In this document: positions 26,564 through 35,644 of the stretch, piece by piece
How positions within the stretch are numbered: the first letter of the stretch is position 1
How the letters are laid out: every line of letters starts with the position of its first letter
DNA from: JBOHRN01 sp050732775
GTDB taxonomy: Bacteria > Gemmatimonadota > Gemmatimonadetes > Longimicrobiales > Longimicrobiaceae
DNA: 64,000 nucleotides
Assembly (NCBI GenBank): GCA_050732775.1
Contig: JBOHRN010000037.1
Coordinates: forward strand, 73,613-137,612
Direction of reading: 5' to 3'
Translations under genes and position numbers: made by a program
The notes under the pieces: model-generated
What the model saw: only the letters and a program-made list of their open reading frames with translations
Told to the model about the DNA's origin: nothing
Database searches by the model: none

Positions 26564-27679
26564 CTACGCTGGCTCCGGCCGGTTTGGCGGAGCGGTGTCG
26601 GCGGCCGGGGCCGCCGACGCGGGGCGTCCGGCGCGCCGGTCCATGGCGGCCATCTCTTCCGCCGGTTCGAGGTACAAGACGCGGGTAGCGACCACGATTA
26701 TCGCCAGCAGCGGGGTGGCCACGAAGAGGGCCAGCAGCCCGAAGCCGATGGCCAACATGAGCTGCCAGATCAGGAGGGCGGCGGGGGGGATGTTGACCGC
26801 CTTGTTCTCTACCAGGGGCACGGTGACCGCCCCTTGGACCTGGTGCATAATGATATAGAAGATACTCACCCACAGAGCCGTCTGGGGAGATACCAGGAAG
26901 CCGGCGGCGATGGCCGGGACGGCGGCTACGATAGGTCCGAAGTTGGGGATGATGTCGAGCACCCCGGCCAACGTCCCCAGGGCCAGGGCGCCGGGAATTC
27001 CGAACAGCAGGAGCCCTAGGTAGACCACCAGCCCGGTGGCCGTCATGGTGATGGCCTTGCCGATCACCCAGTTGCGCAAGTTCTTGCCCACTTCGTCGTA
27101 GACCCGCTCCACCCGCGGGCGGGTACCCGCGGGCGTCATGCGCAAGACCAGCTCCCGGTACCTCCCCGGCTGGGCCGCGAAAAAGACCGCCAGCACCAGC
27201 ACCGCCACCAAGCCGAGCAGTGCTCCGAACAGGTTTACGGCCAGGGGGATAAAGCGTCCCACGAACTGGGCGACCTGTTCGCTCACCCGCTCGGACAGAC
27301 CCGTCAACGGTACCTCCCTCAGGTAGACGTTCCCCCGCAGCCATTCGACCATCGCCTCGACCACCGTAGGAAGCTCAGCGGCCAGGGCCACTACCTGGTT
27401 AACTATTTGGGGGATGACCGCCACCATCAATCCGGCCAGAGCGGCCAAGAAGACGACCACGGTGATGGTAAAGGCGGCCCGGAACGGCATCCAGCGGGAG
27501 AGGAGCTTGGCCGGGGCGTGCAAACCGATGGCCAGCAGGATGGCGAGCAGTCCTAGAAAGACTGCGTTGGTCACCATCCAGAAGAACTTCCACAGGAAGA
27601 GGAAGAGGATCACCAGCGAGAGCACCCGCACGATGTCGGACGCCCGCCAGGTGATCCGGCGTACCACGCTATCGTTCAT
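26564..27679 (-). CDS. AI-2E family (PerM/YdiK-like) membrane permease
   Basis: 371 residues from the ATG at 27679. It carries about eight membrane helices: two near the N-terminus, a long soluble helical stretch (about 90-165), then further helices including GVLDIIPNFGPIVAAVPAIAAGFL, the family's most conserved block. A short alanine/proline tail is cytoplasmic. Members export AI-2, act as sodium/proton antiporters, or are unassigned; the sequence does not decide. rpsU downstream has its own promoter. Confidence 0.93.
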   Translation of the reverse strand: MNDSVVRRITWRASDIVRVLSLVILFLFLWKFFWMVTNAVFLGLLAILLAIGLHAPAKLLSRWMPFRAAFTITVVVFLAALAGLMVAVIPQIVNQVVALAAELPTVVEAMVEWLRGNVYLREVPLTGLSERVSEQVAQFVGRFIPLAVNLFGALLGLVAVLVLAVFFAAQPGRYRELVLRMTPAGTRPRVERVYDEVGKNLRNWVIGKAITMTATGLVVYLGLLLFGIPGALALGTLAGVLDIIPNFGPIVAAVPAIAAGFLVSPQTALWVSIFYIIMHQVQGAVTVPLVENKAVNIPPAALLIWQLMLAIGFGLLALFVATPLLAIIVVATRVLYLEPAEEMAAMDRRAGRPASAAPAADTAPPNRPEPA

Positions 27680-27807
27680 AAGAGCGGCGGGGTGATAAGT
27701 AGCGGCGCGCGCCGGCGGGGGGCGCAATCCACGTGCCGGGTTGGGACCTTGGGCGTCGCCAGCGGGTAACAGCCGTCCATGACCACCCCTTTTTCCGGGA
27801 GACTCCC

Positions 27808-28332
27808 ATGAGCAGGATGCGCCAGCTCTTGCCGCTGCTACTCGCCGCCGCGGTTACGATACAGCCCGCCCCGGCCGACGCCCAGGCCGGCCTAGCGGGC
27901 TCGTACCGGCTCGACGCGGCTGCCAGCGACGACATCAATCAGGCGATCAACCTGGCCATCGCCGACATGAACTTCTTTATCCGGCAAATCGCCCGGCCCC
28001 GGCTGCGTGATACCAACCAGCCGTACCGGAGCGTCACCATCGGTATATACGGCCGCCAGGTCGCTTTCCAGACCGAGAAGCGCGCGCCCATCGTCACCAA
28101 CGCGGGCGCCGCCCCGGTCGCCTGGACGCGCGAAGACGGCGAGACGCTAGAGGTTAGCAGCCAGCTGGAGGGGAGCGTGCTCACCCAGACCTATCAAGCC
28201 GAGGACGGCCAGCGCACCAATGTATTCACCCTGGGCGCTAACGGGAACACCCTCTCCATGCGGGTGACCGTGACCAGCCCCCGGCTGCCGGACCCGCTCA
28301 CCTATACGCTGCGCTACCTGCGGGTCGACTGA
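27808..28332 (+). CDS. Secreted protein of unknown function
   Basis: 174 residues with a signal peptide (MSRMRQLLPLLLAAAVTIQPAPADAQA). The mature part begins with a helical region rich in Asn and Ile (DDINQAINLAIADMNFFIRQ) and continues as beta strands (YRSVTIGIYGRQVAFQT, LTYTLRYLRV), lipocalin-like in rhythm. No family recognised. It is divergent from the permease gene. A hairpin spans its stop codon (CGGGTC, loop GACT, GACCCG, 28321-28336), followed by a T-run at 28353-28357. Confidence 0.6.
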   Translation: MSRMRQLLPLLLAAAVTIQPAPADAQAGLAGSYRLDAAASDDINQAINLAIADMNFFIRQIARPRLRDTNQPYRSVTIGIYGRQVAFQTEKRAPIVTNAGAAPVAWTREDGETLEVSSQLEGSVLTQTYQAEDGQRTNVFTLGANGNTLSMRVTVTSPRLPDPLTYTLRYLRVD

Positions 28333-28356
28333 CCCGTGCTTCCGGGCGGGGCTTTT

Positions 28357-29121
28357 TCAGAGCGCCCTTTTCACGACCTCCTCCCGCTCTGGGTGGCGCA
28401 AGCTGTCGGAGGGGGTGGCCGGGAGCAGGGAGCCAGCCAGCCGGGGGAGCGTCTCCCAGGCGTCGAACTCCTCGGCCCATCCCGCTCCCCACCTCTCCCC
28501 AGTCTCCCGCAACCGCTTCTCTAACCACCCCGGGTCGCCGAAGCTGAGCTCATCGTGGTACAGCCGGGCCAGTTCGCGCACGGCGTCCAGGTGCGGCTCC
28601 ACGTCCACGGCGGTGGCTGGCAGGGCGGAGTATTCGTCCCGGTAGGTAAACACGGGGGTAAAGCCGCGGTGGGGCGGGCGTCCCCGCACCCGGTGGCGGA
28701 TGCGAGCCACCGTAACGGCGTCTCGGAAAACTCGTCCGCACCTCTGGTGGTCGGGGTGGCGCATGCCCCGGTGCCAGGCGTCTCCCCAGGTGAGCACGGC
28801 GTCGGGCCGGAGCTCGGCCACCAGCTGGGCCACCTCTTCGACCGCCTCGGGGGTGTCTCGCACGCGGGTGTCCGGAAAGTCGAGGAAGCGGGTCTCGGCG
28901 TCCAAGACGCGACCCGCTTGCTCGCCCAGGGCGGTGCGGCGGCGCGCCACCTCGTCGGGGGCCACGCCGTTGCCGTAGGCGTCGGTCAGCTCGCCCCGGG
29001 TCAGCCAGACGATAACCACCCGGTCGCCGCGCGCCCTCTGGGCCAGTACGGTGCCCGCCGCACCTACCTCGTCGTCGGGGTGGGCGAGCCCCAGCAGGAG
29101 CGTCAAGGGCCGGTCTTCCAT
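28357..29121 (-). CDS. PIG-L family zinc deacetylase (LmbE-like)
   Basis: 254 residues. The zinc site AHPDDE lies at residues 13-18 and the second His motif in GMRHPDHQ. These enzymes remove acetyl groups from N-acetylglucosamine-linked small molecules such as GlcNAc-PI, GlcNAc-inositol or bacillithiol precursors. A glycosyltransferase gene starts divergently 94 bases away, which could supply the substrate, but no thiol-ligase gene is present. Full length, no signal. Confidence 0.94.
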   Translation of the reverse strand: MEDRPLTLLLGLAHPDDEVGAAGTVLAQRARGDRVVIVWLTRGELTDAYGNGVAPDEVARRRTALGEQAGRVLDAETRFLDFPDTRVRDTPEAVEEVAQLVAELRPDAVLTWGDAWHRGMRHPDHQRCGRVFRDAVTVARIRHRVRGRPPHRGFTPVFTYRDEYSALPATAVDVEPHLDAVRELARLYHDELSFGDPGWLEKRLRETGERWGAGWAEEFDAWETLPRLAGSLLPATPSDSLRHPEREEVVKRAL

Positions 29122-29215
29122 AAGGCATAAGTAAAGTCCCGGGTGACGAGTTGCAAGGGAGCCGGCTTTACCCCATCCTCTCCGGGCTTAGCCATATTGA
29201 GCTCCGCTTAACCCG

Positions 29216-30361
29216 GTGACGGTTTCTATCCTCTTCGCCCTGCCGTGGACGCTGCTCCCGCTGCTGGCGCTCCTCATCATGCGGCGGCGCCCCACACTCG
29301 AACGGTGGCCCCCGCTAGCGGCCGGCGGGGCGCCCTTGGTGTCGGCGATCGTCCCGGCGAGGAACGAGGAGCAGAACGTGGGGGCGTGCCTGGACGGGCT
29401 GCTCGCTTCGGACTATCCGCGCTTGGAGGTGCTGGTGGTGGACGACGGCTCCAGCGACCGTACCGCCGAAGTGGTACGCGCCCGCGCCGGTCCCGGTTTG
29501 CGCTTGATGCGCGCCGGGGCTCTCCCGCCCGGATGGTTCGGTAAGCCGTGGGCGTGCTGGCGGGGTGCCGCCGAGGCGACGGGCGAGCTACTCCTGTTCA
29601 CCGATGCGGACGTGATCTACCACCCCGAGGCGATCTCCCGGGCCGTCTCGCTGCTAAAAGACCGGCGCGCCGACCTGGTCACGCTCATCCCCCGCCAACT
29701 CCTCGCTTCGTTCTGGGAACGGCTGGTGATGCCGCAGATCACCACCATGATGCAGCTCCGCTACCCCGACCCGGAGCGGGTGAACCGCTCCCGGCGCGCC
29801 CGCGACAAGCTGGGGGTGGGCGGCTTCCTGCTCCTGCGGCGGGAGGCGTACCAAGGCATCGGGGGCCACCTCTCGGTGCGGTTCGAAGTGGCAGAGGACT
29901 TGCGGCTCGCCCAAGGGCTCCACGCGGCCGGCCGGCGAGTGGTACTGGCGGTGGGCGACCGCTTCGTTTCGGTGCGCATGTACCGGTCTCTGCGCGAGAT
30001 CTTCGAGGGATGGACCAAGAACGTTGCCATCGCCTCCCGGCAGGTGGTGCCCGCCGCTTTGCGCGCCGCCACCCCCTGGCTGCTGGTGGGCTGGCTGCTG
30101 TTGGCGTGGCTGTTTCCGCCGCTGGTGCTACTGCTGGTGGCGGCGGGCGCGCTGGGGGCGGGGTGGGGGGTGTGGGGTGGGGTGGCGGCCGGGGCGGGGG
30201 TGCTGTTCTGGGCAGTAGTTTACCGGCGGCTCGGGCTCCCGCTCTGGTACTCTCTCCTCTTTCCGTTCGGCGCCGCCGTTGCCGCTGCCATCCTCCTCTG
30301 CAGCGCGCTCAGGGGCGGGCGGGTGAGATGGAAGGGGAGGGAGTACCGGGTCGAGCAATGA
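29216..30361 (+). CDS. Family 2 membrane glycosyltransferase
   Basis: 381 residues from a GTG. An N-terminal helix (ILFALPWTLLPLLALLIM), then a GT-A domain with AIVPARNEEQNV, VVDDGSSDRT, the DxD-like FTDADVIY and VAEDLRLAQ, and three C-terminal helices (about 285-365). Such inner-membrane enzymes transfer sugars from nucleotide donors to lipids or carotenoids; the acceptor is unknown. The stop overlaps the next start by four bases (ATGA). Confidence 0.92.
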   Translation: MTVSILFALPWTLLPLLALLIMRRRPTLERWPPLAAGGAPLVSAIVPARNEEQNVGACLDGLLASDYPRLEVLVVDDGSSDRTAEVVRARAGPGLRLMRAGALPPGWFGKPWACWRGAAEATGELLLFTDADVIYHPEAISRAVSLLKDRRADLVTLIPRQLLASFWERLVMPQITTMMQLRYPDPERVNRSRRARDKLGVGGFLLLRREAYQGIGGHLSVRFEVAEDLRLAQGLHAAGRRVVLAVGDRFVSVRMYRSLREIFEGWTKNVAIASRQVVPAALRAATPWLLVGWLLLAWLFPPLVLLLVAAGALGAGWGVWGGVAAGAGVLFWAVVYRRLGLPLWYSLLFPFGAAVAAAILLCSALRGGRVRWKGREYRVEQ

Positions 30362-31098
30362 TCGTACGGGAGCTGAGAGAAGGGTTGGCCCTCTTCGACC
30401 AGCAGGAGCACGCCCGGCTGTCGGGCGAGATGGCACGGGCGTGGGGACGGCCGCCCTTCGCCGCCGTCCCCGAGGAGGTGGTCGTGGCCGCTCGGGTTCA
30501 CGACGACGGCTGGCCCGAATGGGACCGCCACCCCCGGCTGGACCCGCGCAGCGGCCGCCCCCACGACTATACGGCTACGCCTCCGGACGACTACCTGGAG
30601 GTGTGGGAGCGCGGCGTGGAGCGGGGGTGGAGCAGGGGCGACCTGGCCGGACTGCTGGTGAGCTTGCACGGGTGCCGCTTCTTCCGGCGCAAGAAGAGGC
30701 CGCCCGAGCGGGCTTTTCTGTTACGCGAGAGGCGGCGCCAAGCCGGCGCCCTGGCCCGGCTCGGCTTAGGAGCTACCGGCACCGGGCTGCTCCCGGAGCC
30801 GGTCGGGAGCTGGCACGAGTGGCTCTACTTTTGGGACGGGCTCTCCCTCTTTCTGTGCCACGGGTGGCCGTCTCCGTGGCGGAGCGGGGTCGAATCCAGC
30901 GCGGGTACGCGCCAGATGGTGGCCCGCCGCAGCGGAAAGGGGGCGGTTTTATCTCCCTTCCCCTTCTCGCGGGAGGTGCGGCTCGAGGCGCGCGCGCGTC
31001 TAGTGCCGGAGCGGCAGTACCCGGACCAAGCGGCGCTCGACCACGCCCTTGACAGTGCCAAGGAGCGCACCTTTACCTATACTCTGGCCGCGGGGTAG
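30358..31098 (+). CDS. DUF3891 family protein
   Basis: 246 residues. It opens with MIVRELREGLALFDQQEHARLSG and contains AARVHDDGWPEW, VSLHGCRFF and WLYFWDGLSLFLC, the pattern of DUF3891 proteins, which look like HD-type hydrolases by their spaced His/Asp residues. No reaction is established. The overlap with the glycosyltransferase stop implies joint translation and perhaps a linked pathway with the PIG-L gene. Confidence 0.85.
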   Translation: MIVRELREGLALFDQQEHARLSGEMARAWGRPPFAAVPEEVVVAARVHDDGWPEWDRHPRLDPRSGRPHDYTATPPDDYLEVWERGVERGWSRGDLAGLLVSLHGCRFFRRKKRPPERAFLLRERRRQAGALARLGLGATGTGLLPEPVGSWHEWLYFWDGLSLFLCHGWPSPWRSGVESSAGTRQMVARRSGKGAVLSPFPFSREVRLEARARLVPERQYPDQAALDHALDSAKERTFTYTLAAG

Positions 31099-31131
31099 GG
31101 GGTCGGGTGGGCGGAGCCGTCTGGCCCCGGG

Positions 31132-31155
31132 ACCGCGGCGCGGTTATCTTTTTCA
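31132..31155 (+). promoter_or_regulatory. GC hairpin and GGTTATCTTTTTCA tract
   Basis: ACCGC (31132-31136), loop GGC, GCGGT (31140-31144), then TATCTTTTTCA. The 14-mer at 31142-31155 is identical to that before rho. Either a weak terminator of the DUF3891 transcript or the -10 region of the next gene. Confidence 0.35.
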
Positions 31156-31183
31156 TAGTACACCGACCCGAGGGGAGAATGGC

Positions 31184-31906
31184 ATGACCGAGAGCTCCGA
31201 TCAGCGAGGATCACGGGAAAGTCGAGAAACGCCCCCGAGCCGGCCCGAAAGGACGGGCGACCCCCGCTCCGGAGATCGCAGGGGGGGCGACCGGAGGAGA
31301 ACCGACCGCCGGGCGCCGCCGCCGGTGTGGCGCCGCCCCTGGGCCTTGGTAGGTTACGGAGCTCTGGCCGCGCTCGTCCTGGTGGTGGCGCTGCGGGGCA
31401 ATGGCGGCGACGAAGAGGAGGAGGAACCGCAGGCGGAGATCCTGGCAGAGGGGACACCGCCCCCCAGCGGTTCCTCCGACGCCGTGGTCCTCGGCGCCCC
31501 GGTGGAGGTCGCCATGCAGGGGTCGGATTACGAGCGGCTCCTGATCGAGGGAGACCAGGCGCGAGGCCGCTTGATCCGGGTGCTCCTTTTCTGCGCCCCG
31601 GTCTCGTCCACCTCTATCCGCGAGGTGGATAACCCGGAGAGGCGGGTGGTGGCCCTAGGCGACAGTGACCGGCGGGTCCCGACCGCCGACTGCAAGTGGG
31701 GAGAGGCGGGGGGAGATCGCCGCCCCGACCTGGTCCTGTTGGTGCCGCCGGGGCTGGCCGAGAGCTTCGCGGCCCAGCCGGTGGTGACCGACGGCTTCAT
31801 CCGCCGCCGCCGTCTGGTGGCCGACGTGGAGTGGGTGGGACGATCCGAGTCGCTGTCGCTGCGCACCGCCAGCATTTTGCGGCGCGTGGTCGAAGGGTCG
31901 CCCTAA
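31184..31906 (+). CDS. Single-pass membrane protein of unknown function
   Basis: 240 residues from the ATG at 31184 with ribosome site AGGGGAG. The first 50 residues are highly charged (GDRRGGDRRRTDRR). One membrane helix follows (about 52-70: LVGYGALAALVLVVALRG), then an acidic linker (EEEEEP) and a C-terminal periplasmic domain with two cysteines (FCAPVSS, ADCKWGE) that could pair. No family recognised. Confidence 0.65.
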   Translation: MTESSDQRGSRESRETPPSRPERTGDPRSGDRRGGDRRRTDRRAPPPVWRRPWALVGYGALAALVLVVALRGNGGDEEEEEPQAEILAEGTPPPSGSSDAVVLGAPVEVAMQGSDYERLLIEGDQARGRLIRVLLFCAPVSSTSIREVDNPERRVVALGDSDRRVPTADCKWGEAGGDRRPDLVLLVPPGLAESFAAQPVVTDGFIRRRRLVADVEWVGRSESLSLRTASILRRVVEGSP

Positions 31907-31928
31907 CCGTACTCCTGCGGCCCTTGCC

Positions 31929-32183
31929 TCAACCCTTGGCTACCAGCGCCAGCTCTAGCCGCCGCCGGAGCTCGGCGTCACCCATGCTTCCGAGGGACGC
32001 CGCAGCCGCCTCCGGGCTGTTGAAGGTCACCGTGGTGGGGATCGGTTCGGCGTTCTGGTCCCCGTCCGCCGGGCGGAAGCAGAGCCGGGCGCCAGCCCTC
32101 AGGTGGGCCACTGTCTCCGCCACCGCCACCGCCTCCCACTCGCTTCCGTCGGCGGCCGTTACCCGCCGCGGTACCGTCTCCAT
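31929..32183 (-). CDS. Small conserved-looking protein of unknown function
   Basis: 84 residues: a short beta-rich part (PRRVTAADGSEWEAVAV, ARLCFRPADG) resembling a Tudor/SH3-like barrel, then a helix (PEAAAASLGSMGDAELRRRLELAL). No family recognised. It is 22 bases downstream of the RNase D gene and on the same strand, so likely cotranscribed; it converges on the preceding membrane-protein gene. Confidence 0.6.
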   Translation of the reverse strand: METVPRRVTAADGSEWEAVAVAETVAHLRAGARLCFRPADGDQNAEPIPTTVTFNSPEAAAASLGSMGDAELRRRLELALVAKG

Positions 32184-32205
32184 CTAGCTTCTCCGGGTTA
32201 CGGGT

Positions 32206-33336
32206 TCAGCCCTTCAGGGCCCCCAACAGAGCGGCTCCCGCGGCTTCTACCTGCCAGCGCCGCACGCCCGGCACCTCCGTCAGCTCGTCGGGGGTAGACG
32301 GGCCCCGGGCCGCGACTTCTGCCAGCACGGCTCGGGAGATCAGGAAGCCGGGGTCCAAGCCGAGCTCTCCGGCGCGCTCGCCCCGGGCACGGCGCATTCT
32401 CTCCACCGCGGCTTCCCCTTCCGGGTTACGCTCCCGGCGGGGTCCACGCGGAAAGCCGGGAAGCTCGTTCTCGGGTACTTCCAGGGCGCGCCCGACCGCC
32501 GCCAAGATCTCGCTGCTCCGCTCCTCGGCGAGGCGGCCGGGAACGGCGCGCAGAGAGCGCAGCGCCGGGGGGGTGCGCGGTGGCGTGGCGGCCAGAGCGA
32601 GCAGGGCGTCGTTGGAAGTAACCCGGAAAGGGGCCCGGTCGAGAGACTCGGCCACGCCCTCGCGCCAGGCGTACACCTCCCGCAGCACCGCCAGACCTCG
32701 CGGTGGCAAGTCGCGGGCGCCCTTGAGCCGCAGATAGGCGGGACCGTCTTTTTCTCCGCTCCACCGGGTTCGGGCGCGCAGGGCGAACTCCTGCTCGGCC
32801 CAACTCAGCCGCCCCCTCTGCTCCAGCCGGTCGCGCAGGCGGTTGCGCAGGGTGGGGAGGTGGGCGGTGTCGGTGGCGGCGTACGCCTTCATTTCGCGGC
32901 TCAGCGGTCTTTCGGCCCAATCCGCCCGCTGGAACTTTTTGGGAATGGAAAGCCCTAGAAACTCCTTTAGCACTGCGTCGAGGCCGAGCCGCCGCGAGCC
33001 TAAGAACGCCGCCGCCACCTGCGTGTCGAAGAGGTTGCTGACGGTGATCCCGGCGTCGCGGTCCAGGAGGCGTAAGTCGTAGTCGGCGTCGTGGAAGATG
33101 ATCTCGCTGCCGGGGCGCGCGAAGAGGGGCCCCAGCGGCGCGAGGCCGGAGACGGCTAGCGGGTCCACCAGCACTGTCTTCTCCGGGGTGGAGAGCTGGA
33201 GAAGCGCCACGGTGTCGCGGTAACGGTGGTATCCGGCCGCCTCGGTGTCGGCGCCGAGCAACGGTTCCGAACCTAGTTCGGCGGCTAGTTCGGCCAGCTG
33301 GTCGTCGTCGTCCACGTATCGGTAAGGAGTCTCCAT
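32206..33336 (-). CDS. rnd: Ribonuclease D
   Basis: 376 residues. The 3'-5' exonuclease domain shows the DEDD residues in GADTEAAGY, FHDADYDLRLL and YAATDTAHLP. Two HRDC-type helical domains follow (about 210-375) that bind RNA. It trims 3' ends of tRNA precursors and other stable RNAs. It is divergent from pyk with 64 bases between. Confidence 0.94.
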   Translation of the reverse strand: METPYRYVDDDDQLAELAAELGSEPLLGADTEAAGYHRYRDTVALLQLSTPEKTVLVDPLAVSGLAPLGPLFARPGSEIIFHDADYDLRLLDRDAGITVSNLFDTQVAAAFLGSRRLGLDAVLKEFLGLSIPKKFQRADWAERPLSREMKAYAATDTAHLPTLRNRLRDRLEQRGRLSWAEQEFALRARTRWSGEKDGPAYLRLKGARDLPPRGLAVLREVYAWREGVAESLDRAPFRVTSNDALLALAATPPRTPPALRSLRAVPGRLAEERSSEILAAVGRALEVPENELPGFPRGPRRERNPEGEAAVERMRRARGERAGELGLDPGFLISRAVLAEVAARGPSTPDELTEVPGVRRWQVEAAGAALLGALKG

Positions 33337-33400
33337 GACGGCGTGAACTTCGCGCTAGGGGAGTGGCGTCGCAAGCCAAAGACAATCACTTTACCACGCC

Positions 33401-34819
33401 ATGATACGGCGCACCAAGATCGTATGTACCCTGGGGCCCGCTTCCTCGGACCGAAAGCGCATCGCTTCGCTCATTCGGGCGGGGATGGACGTGGCTCGCA
33501 TCAACTTCTCCCACGGCGAGCTAGAGGACCACGCCGAAACCATCCGCGACCTCCGCGACGAGGCGCGGGAGCTGGAAAGGCCGGTGGCCATTCTGGCCGA
33601 CCTGCAAGGACCCAAACTAAGGGTGGGAGAGCTTCCCGCGCCGCTGGAGCTGGAGACCGGACAGGTGGTTAACTTCGCGCCCGAGGGGAGCCACAAGGCC
33701 GGGGAGATACCCACTACCTACGACCGGCTGGCCCACGACTTGGAGCCCGGGGACGTGGTCTTGTTGGCCGACGGTATGATGGAGCTGATCGTGGAAGACG
33801 TCGAGCCCCCGCGTGTCCGCATGCGGGTGATTCACGGGGGGGAGCTCTCTTCTCACAAGGGCATCAACCTCCCCGGGGTGATGCTCGGTATCCCAGCCCT
33901 CACCGAGAAGGATCGCGCCGACCTGCGCTTCGCGGTGGAGCACGGGGTGGACTACGTGGGGTTCTCGTTCGTGCGGGAGGCGTCCGACGTCCAGGACCTG
34001 GCCCGGCGCATCCCCAAAGACGGTCCGCTGGTAGTGGTCAAGATCGAGAAAGGGTTGGCGCTCAGGAATCTGCAGCCGATCCTGGAGGCGTCGGCCGCCG
34101 CCATGGTGGCGCGCGGAGACCTGGGGGTGGAGCTGCCGTACGAGAAGGTGCCGCTCGCCCAGAAGCAGATGATCCAACTCGCTAACCTGTTCGGCAGGCC
34201 GGTCATCACCGCCACCCAGATGCTCGAGTCTATGATCGAGAACCCGCGCCCCACCCGGGCCGAGGCCTCCGACGTAGCCAATGCCATCATCGACGGAACC
34301 GACGCAGTCATGCTCTCGGCCGAGACAGCGATCGGCAGTTTTCCGGTGGAGGCGGTCAAGGCGATGGTGCGCATCGCCGGGGAGATCGAGCGGTCCAGCG
34401 TAATGGAGGGCGGGCCTCGCTACGACCTTCCCCTGGAAGTAAAGACCAGCGCGTCGACGCCCACCGAGAGGGCCATCGCCTCGGCTACGGTGGAGGCGGT
34501 CCGGCGGCTCCACGCTCCCCTGATCGTGACCTTTACGCGGAGCGGCTTCTCGGCGCGGGTGGTGTCGTCCTTCCGCCCCCCCGTACCCATCCTGGCGGTC
34601 ACCGATAACCCCCGCACTTACAACCAGCTAGCCCTGGTATGGGGCACCATCCCCCTACTCTGTCCGGAGAGCCCTTCTTTCGATGAAATGCTTGAGTTCG
34701 CCCGCGGCCATATAGTCGATACCGGGCTCGCCTCACGCGGAGACCGGGTGGTGCTCACCGCCGGGCTGCCCATGAACGTGCCCGGGACGACCAACCTACT
34801 GCGGGTAGAAGTGGTGTGA
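33401..34819 (+). CDS. pyk: Pyruvate kinase
   Basis: 472 residues, complete. N-terminus MIRRTKIVCTLGPASS, the metal/ATP loop MDVARINFSHG, B domain (about 70-165), catalytic VKIEKGLALRNL and the signature ARGDLGVELPYEKVPLAQK, plus ATQMLESM. It converts phosphoenolpyruvate and ADP to pyruvate and ATP, the last step of glycolysis. Followed 22 bases later by a phosphodiesterase-like gene and then pgi. Confidence 0.97.
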   Translation: MIRRTKIVCTLGPASSDRKRIASLIRAGMDVARINFSHGELEDHAETIRDLRDEARELERPVAILADLQGPKLRVGELPAPLELETGQVVNFAPEGSHKAGEIPTTYDRLAHDLEPGDVVLLADGMMELIVEDVEPPRVRMRVIHGGELSSHKGINLPGVMLGIPALTEKDRADLRFAVEHGVDYVGFSFVREASDVQDLARRIPKDGPLVVVKIEKGLALRNLQPILEASAAAMVARGDLGVELPYEKVPLAQKQMIQLANLFGRPVITATQMLESMIENPRPTRAEASDVANAIIDGTDAVMLSAETAIGSFPVEAVKAMVRIAGEIERSSVMEGGPRYDLPLEVKTSASTPTERAIASATVEAVRRLHAPLIVTFTRSGFSARVVSSFRPPVPILAVTDNPRTYNQLALVWGTIPLLCPESPSFDEMLEFARGHIVDTGLASRGDRVVLTAGLPMNVPGTTNLLRVEVV

Positions 34820-34841
34820 AGAGTGTGACGGGACAGATCTC

Positions 34842-35627
34842 GTGATTCTCCGTTTTTTGGGAACCGGTACCTCGTTCGGGGTGCCCGTGGTGGGTTGCGA
34901 CTGCGCCGCCTGCACCTCCGACGACGCCCGCGACCGCCGCACCCGCCACGCCGCGCTGATCGAAGATAAGGGGCGCCGCGTGCTGGTGGATACGCCCCCC
35001 GAGCTGCGGCTCCAGCTCCTGGCCGCCGGCGTCGACCGGGTCGACGCGGTCTGGTACACCCACTGCCACGCCGACCACACCCACGGCGCCGATGACTTGC
35101 GCGTCTTTTCGGGCCGCTACCGGAAGCCGGTGCAGGCGTACGCCTCGGAGGCGTGCGCGGCCGAACTCAGCGACCGGCTGCGCTACGTCTTCGACCCCAG
35201 CGCCGAGCCGTTGGTGGGGGTTAGCCGTCCGGACGTGCGGCTGCATACCTTCCGGGCCCACCAGCCGGTCAATATCGCCGGTTTCACCATGTTGCCGCTC
35301 CCCGTGCCGCACGGTTCTCAAGAGGCCTTCGGCTTCCGGGCGGGAGAGTTGGGTTACATCACCGACGCCAAACGGCTCCCGGGGCGCACCCGGGTCGCCT
35401 TGGAAGGGGTGCGGGTGCTGGTCCTCAACGCCCTTTGGTCGGAGAAGAGCCGCGCGCCCCACCCCACCCACTTTACGCTCGAGGAGGCGGTCACGGTGGC
35501 TGGCCAGGTCGGCGCCGGGCGAACCTACCTGACCCATCTGAGCCACCGGGTGCGCCACGCCGAGACCGAAGAGTGGCTGCCGGAGGGGGTTTACCTGGCT
35601 TACGACGGACTGGTGGTCGAGGTGTGA
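34842..35627 (+). CDS. Metallo-beta-lactamase-fold hydrolase, PhnP-like
   Basis: 261 residues from a GTG. The order LGTGTSFGVPVVGCDCAACTS, with a zinc-binding cysteine cluster, then THCHADHTHG is typical of the PhnP group, which opens cyclic phosphodiesters. Later metal ligands are in VPHGSQ, ITDAKRL and THLSHR. Without phn genes nearby it is more likely a general cyclic-phosphodiester hydrolase. Its TGA overlaps a GTG that could start pgi. Confidence 0.9.
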   Translation: MILRFLGTGTSFGVPVVGCDCAACTSDDARDRRTRHAALIEDKGRRVLVDTPPELRLQLLAAGVDRVDAVWYTHCHADHTHGADDLRVFSGRYRKPVQAYASEACAAELSDRLRYVFDPSAEPLVGVSRPDVRLHTFRAHQPVNIAGFTMLPLPVPHGSQEAFGFRAGELGYITDAKRLPGRTRVALEGVRVLVLNALWSEKSRAPHPTHFTLEEAVTVAGQVGAGRTYLTHLSHRVRHAETEEWLPEGVYLAYDGLVVEV

Positions 35628-35644
35628 ACGGAGTGGACCACGAC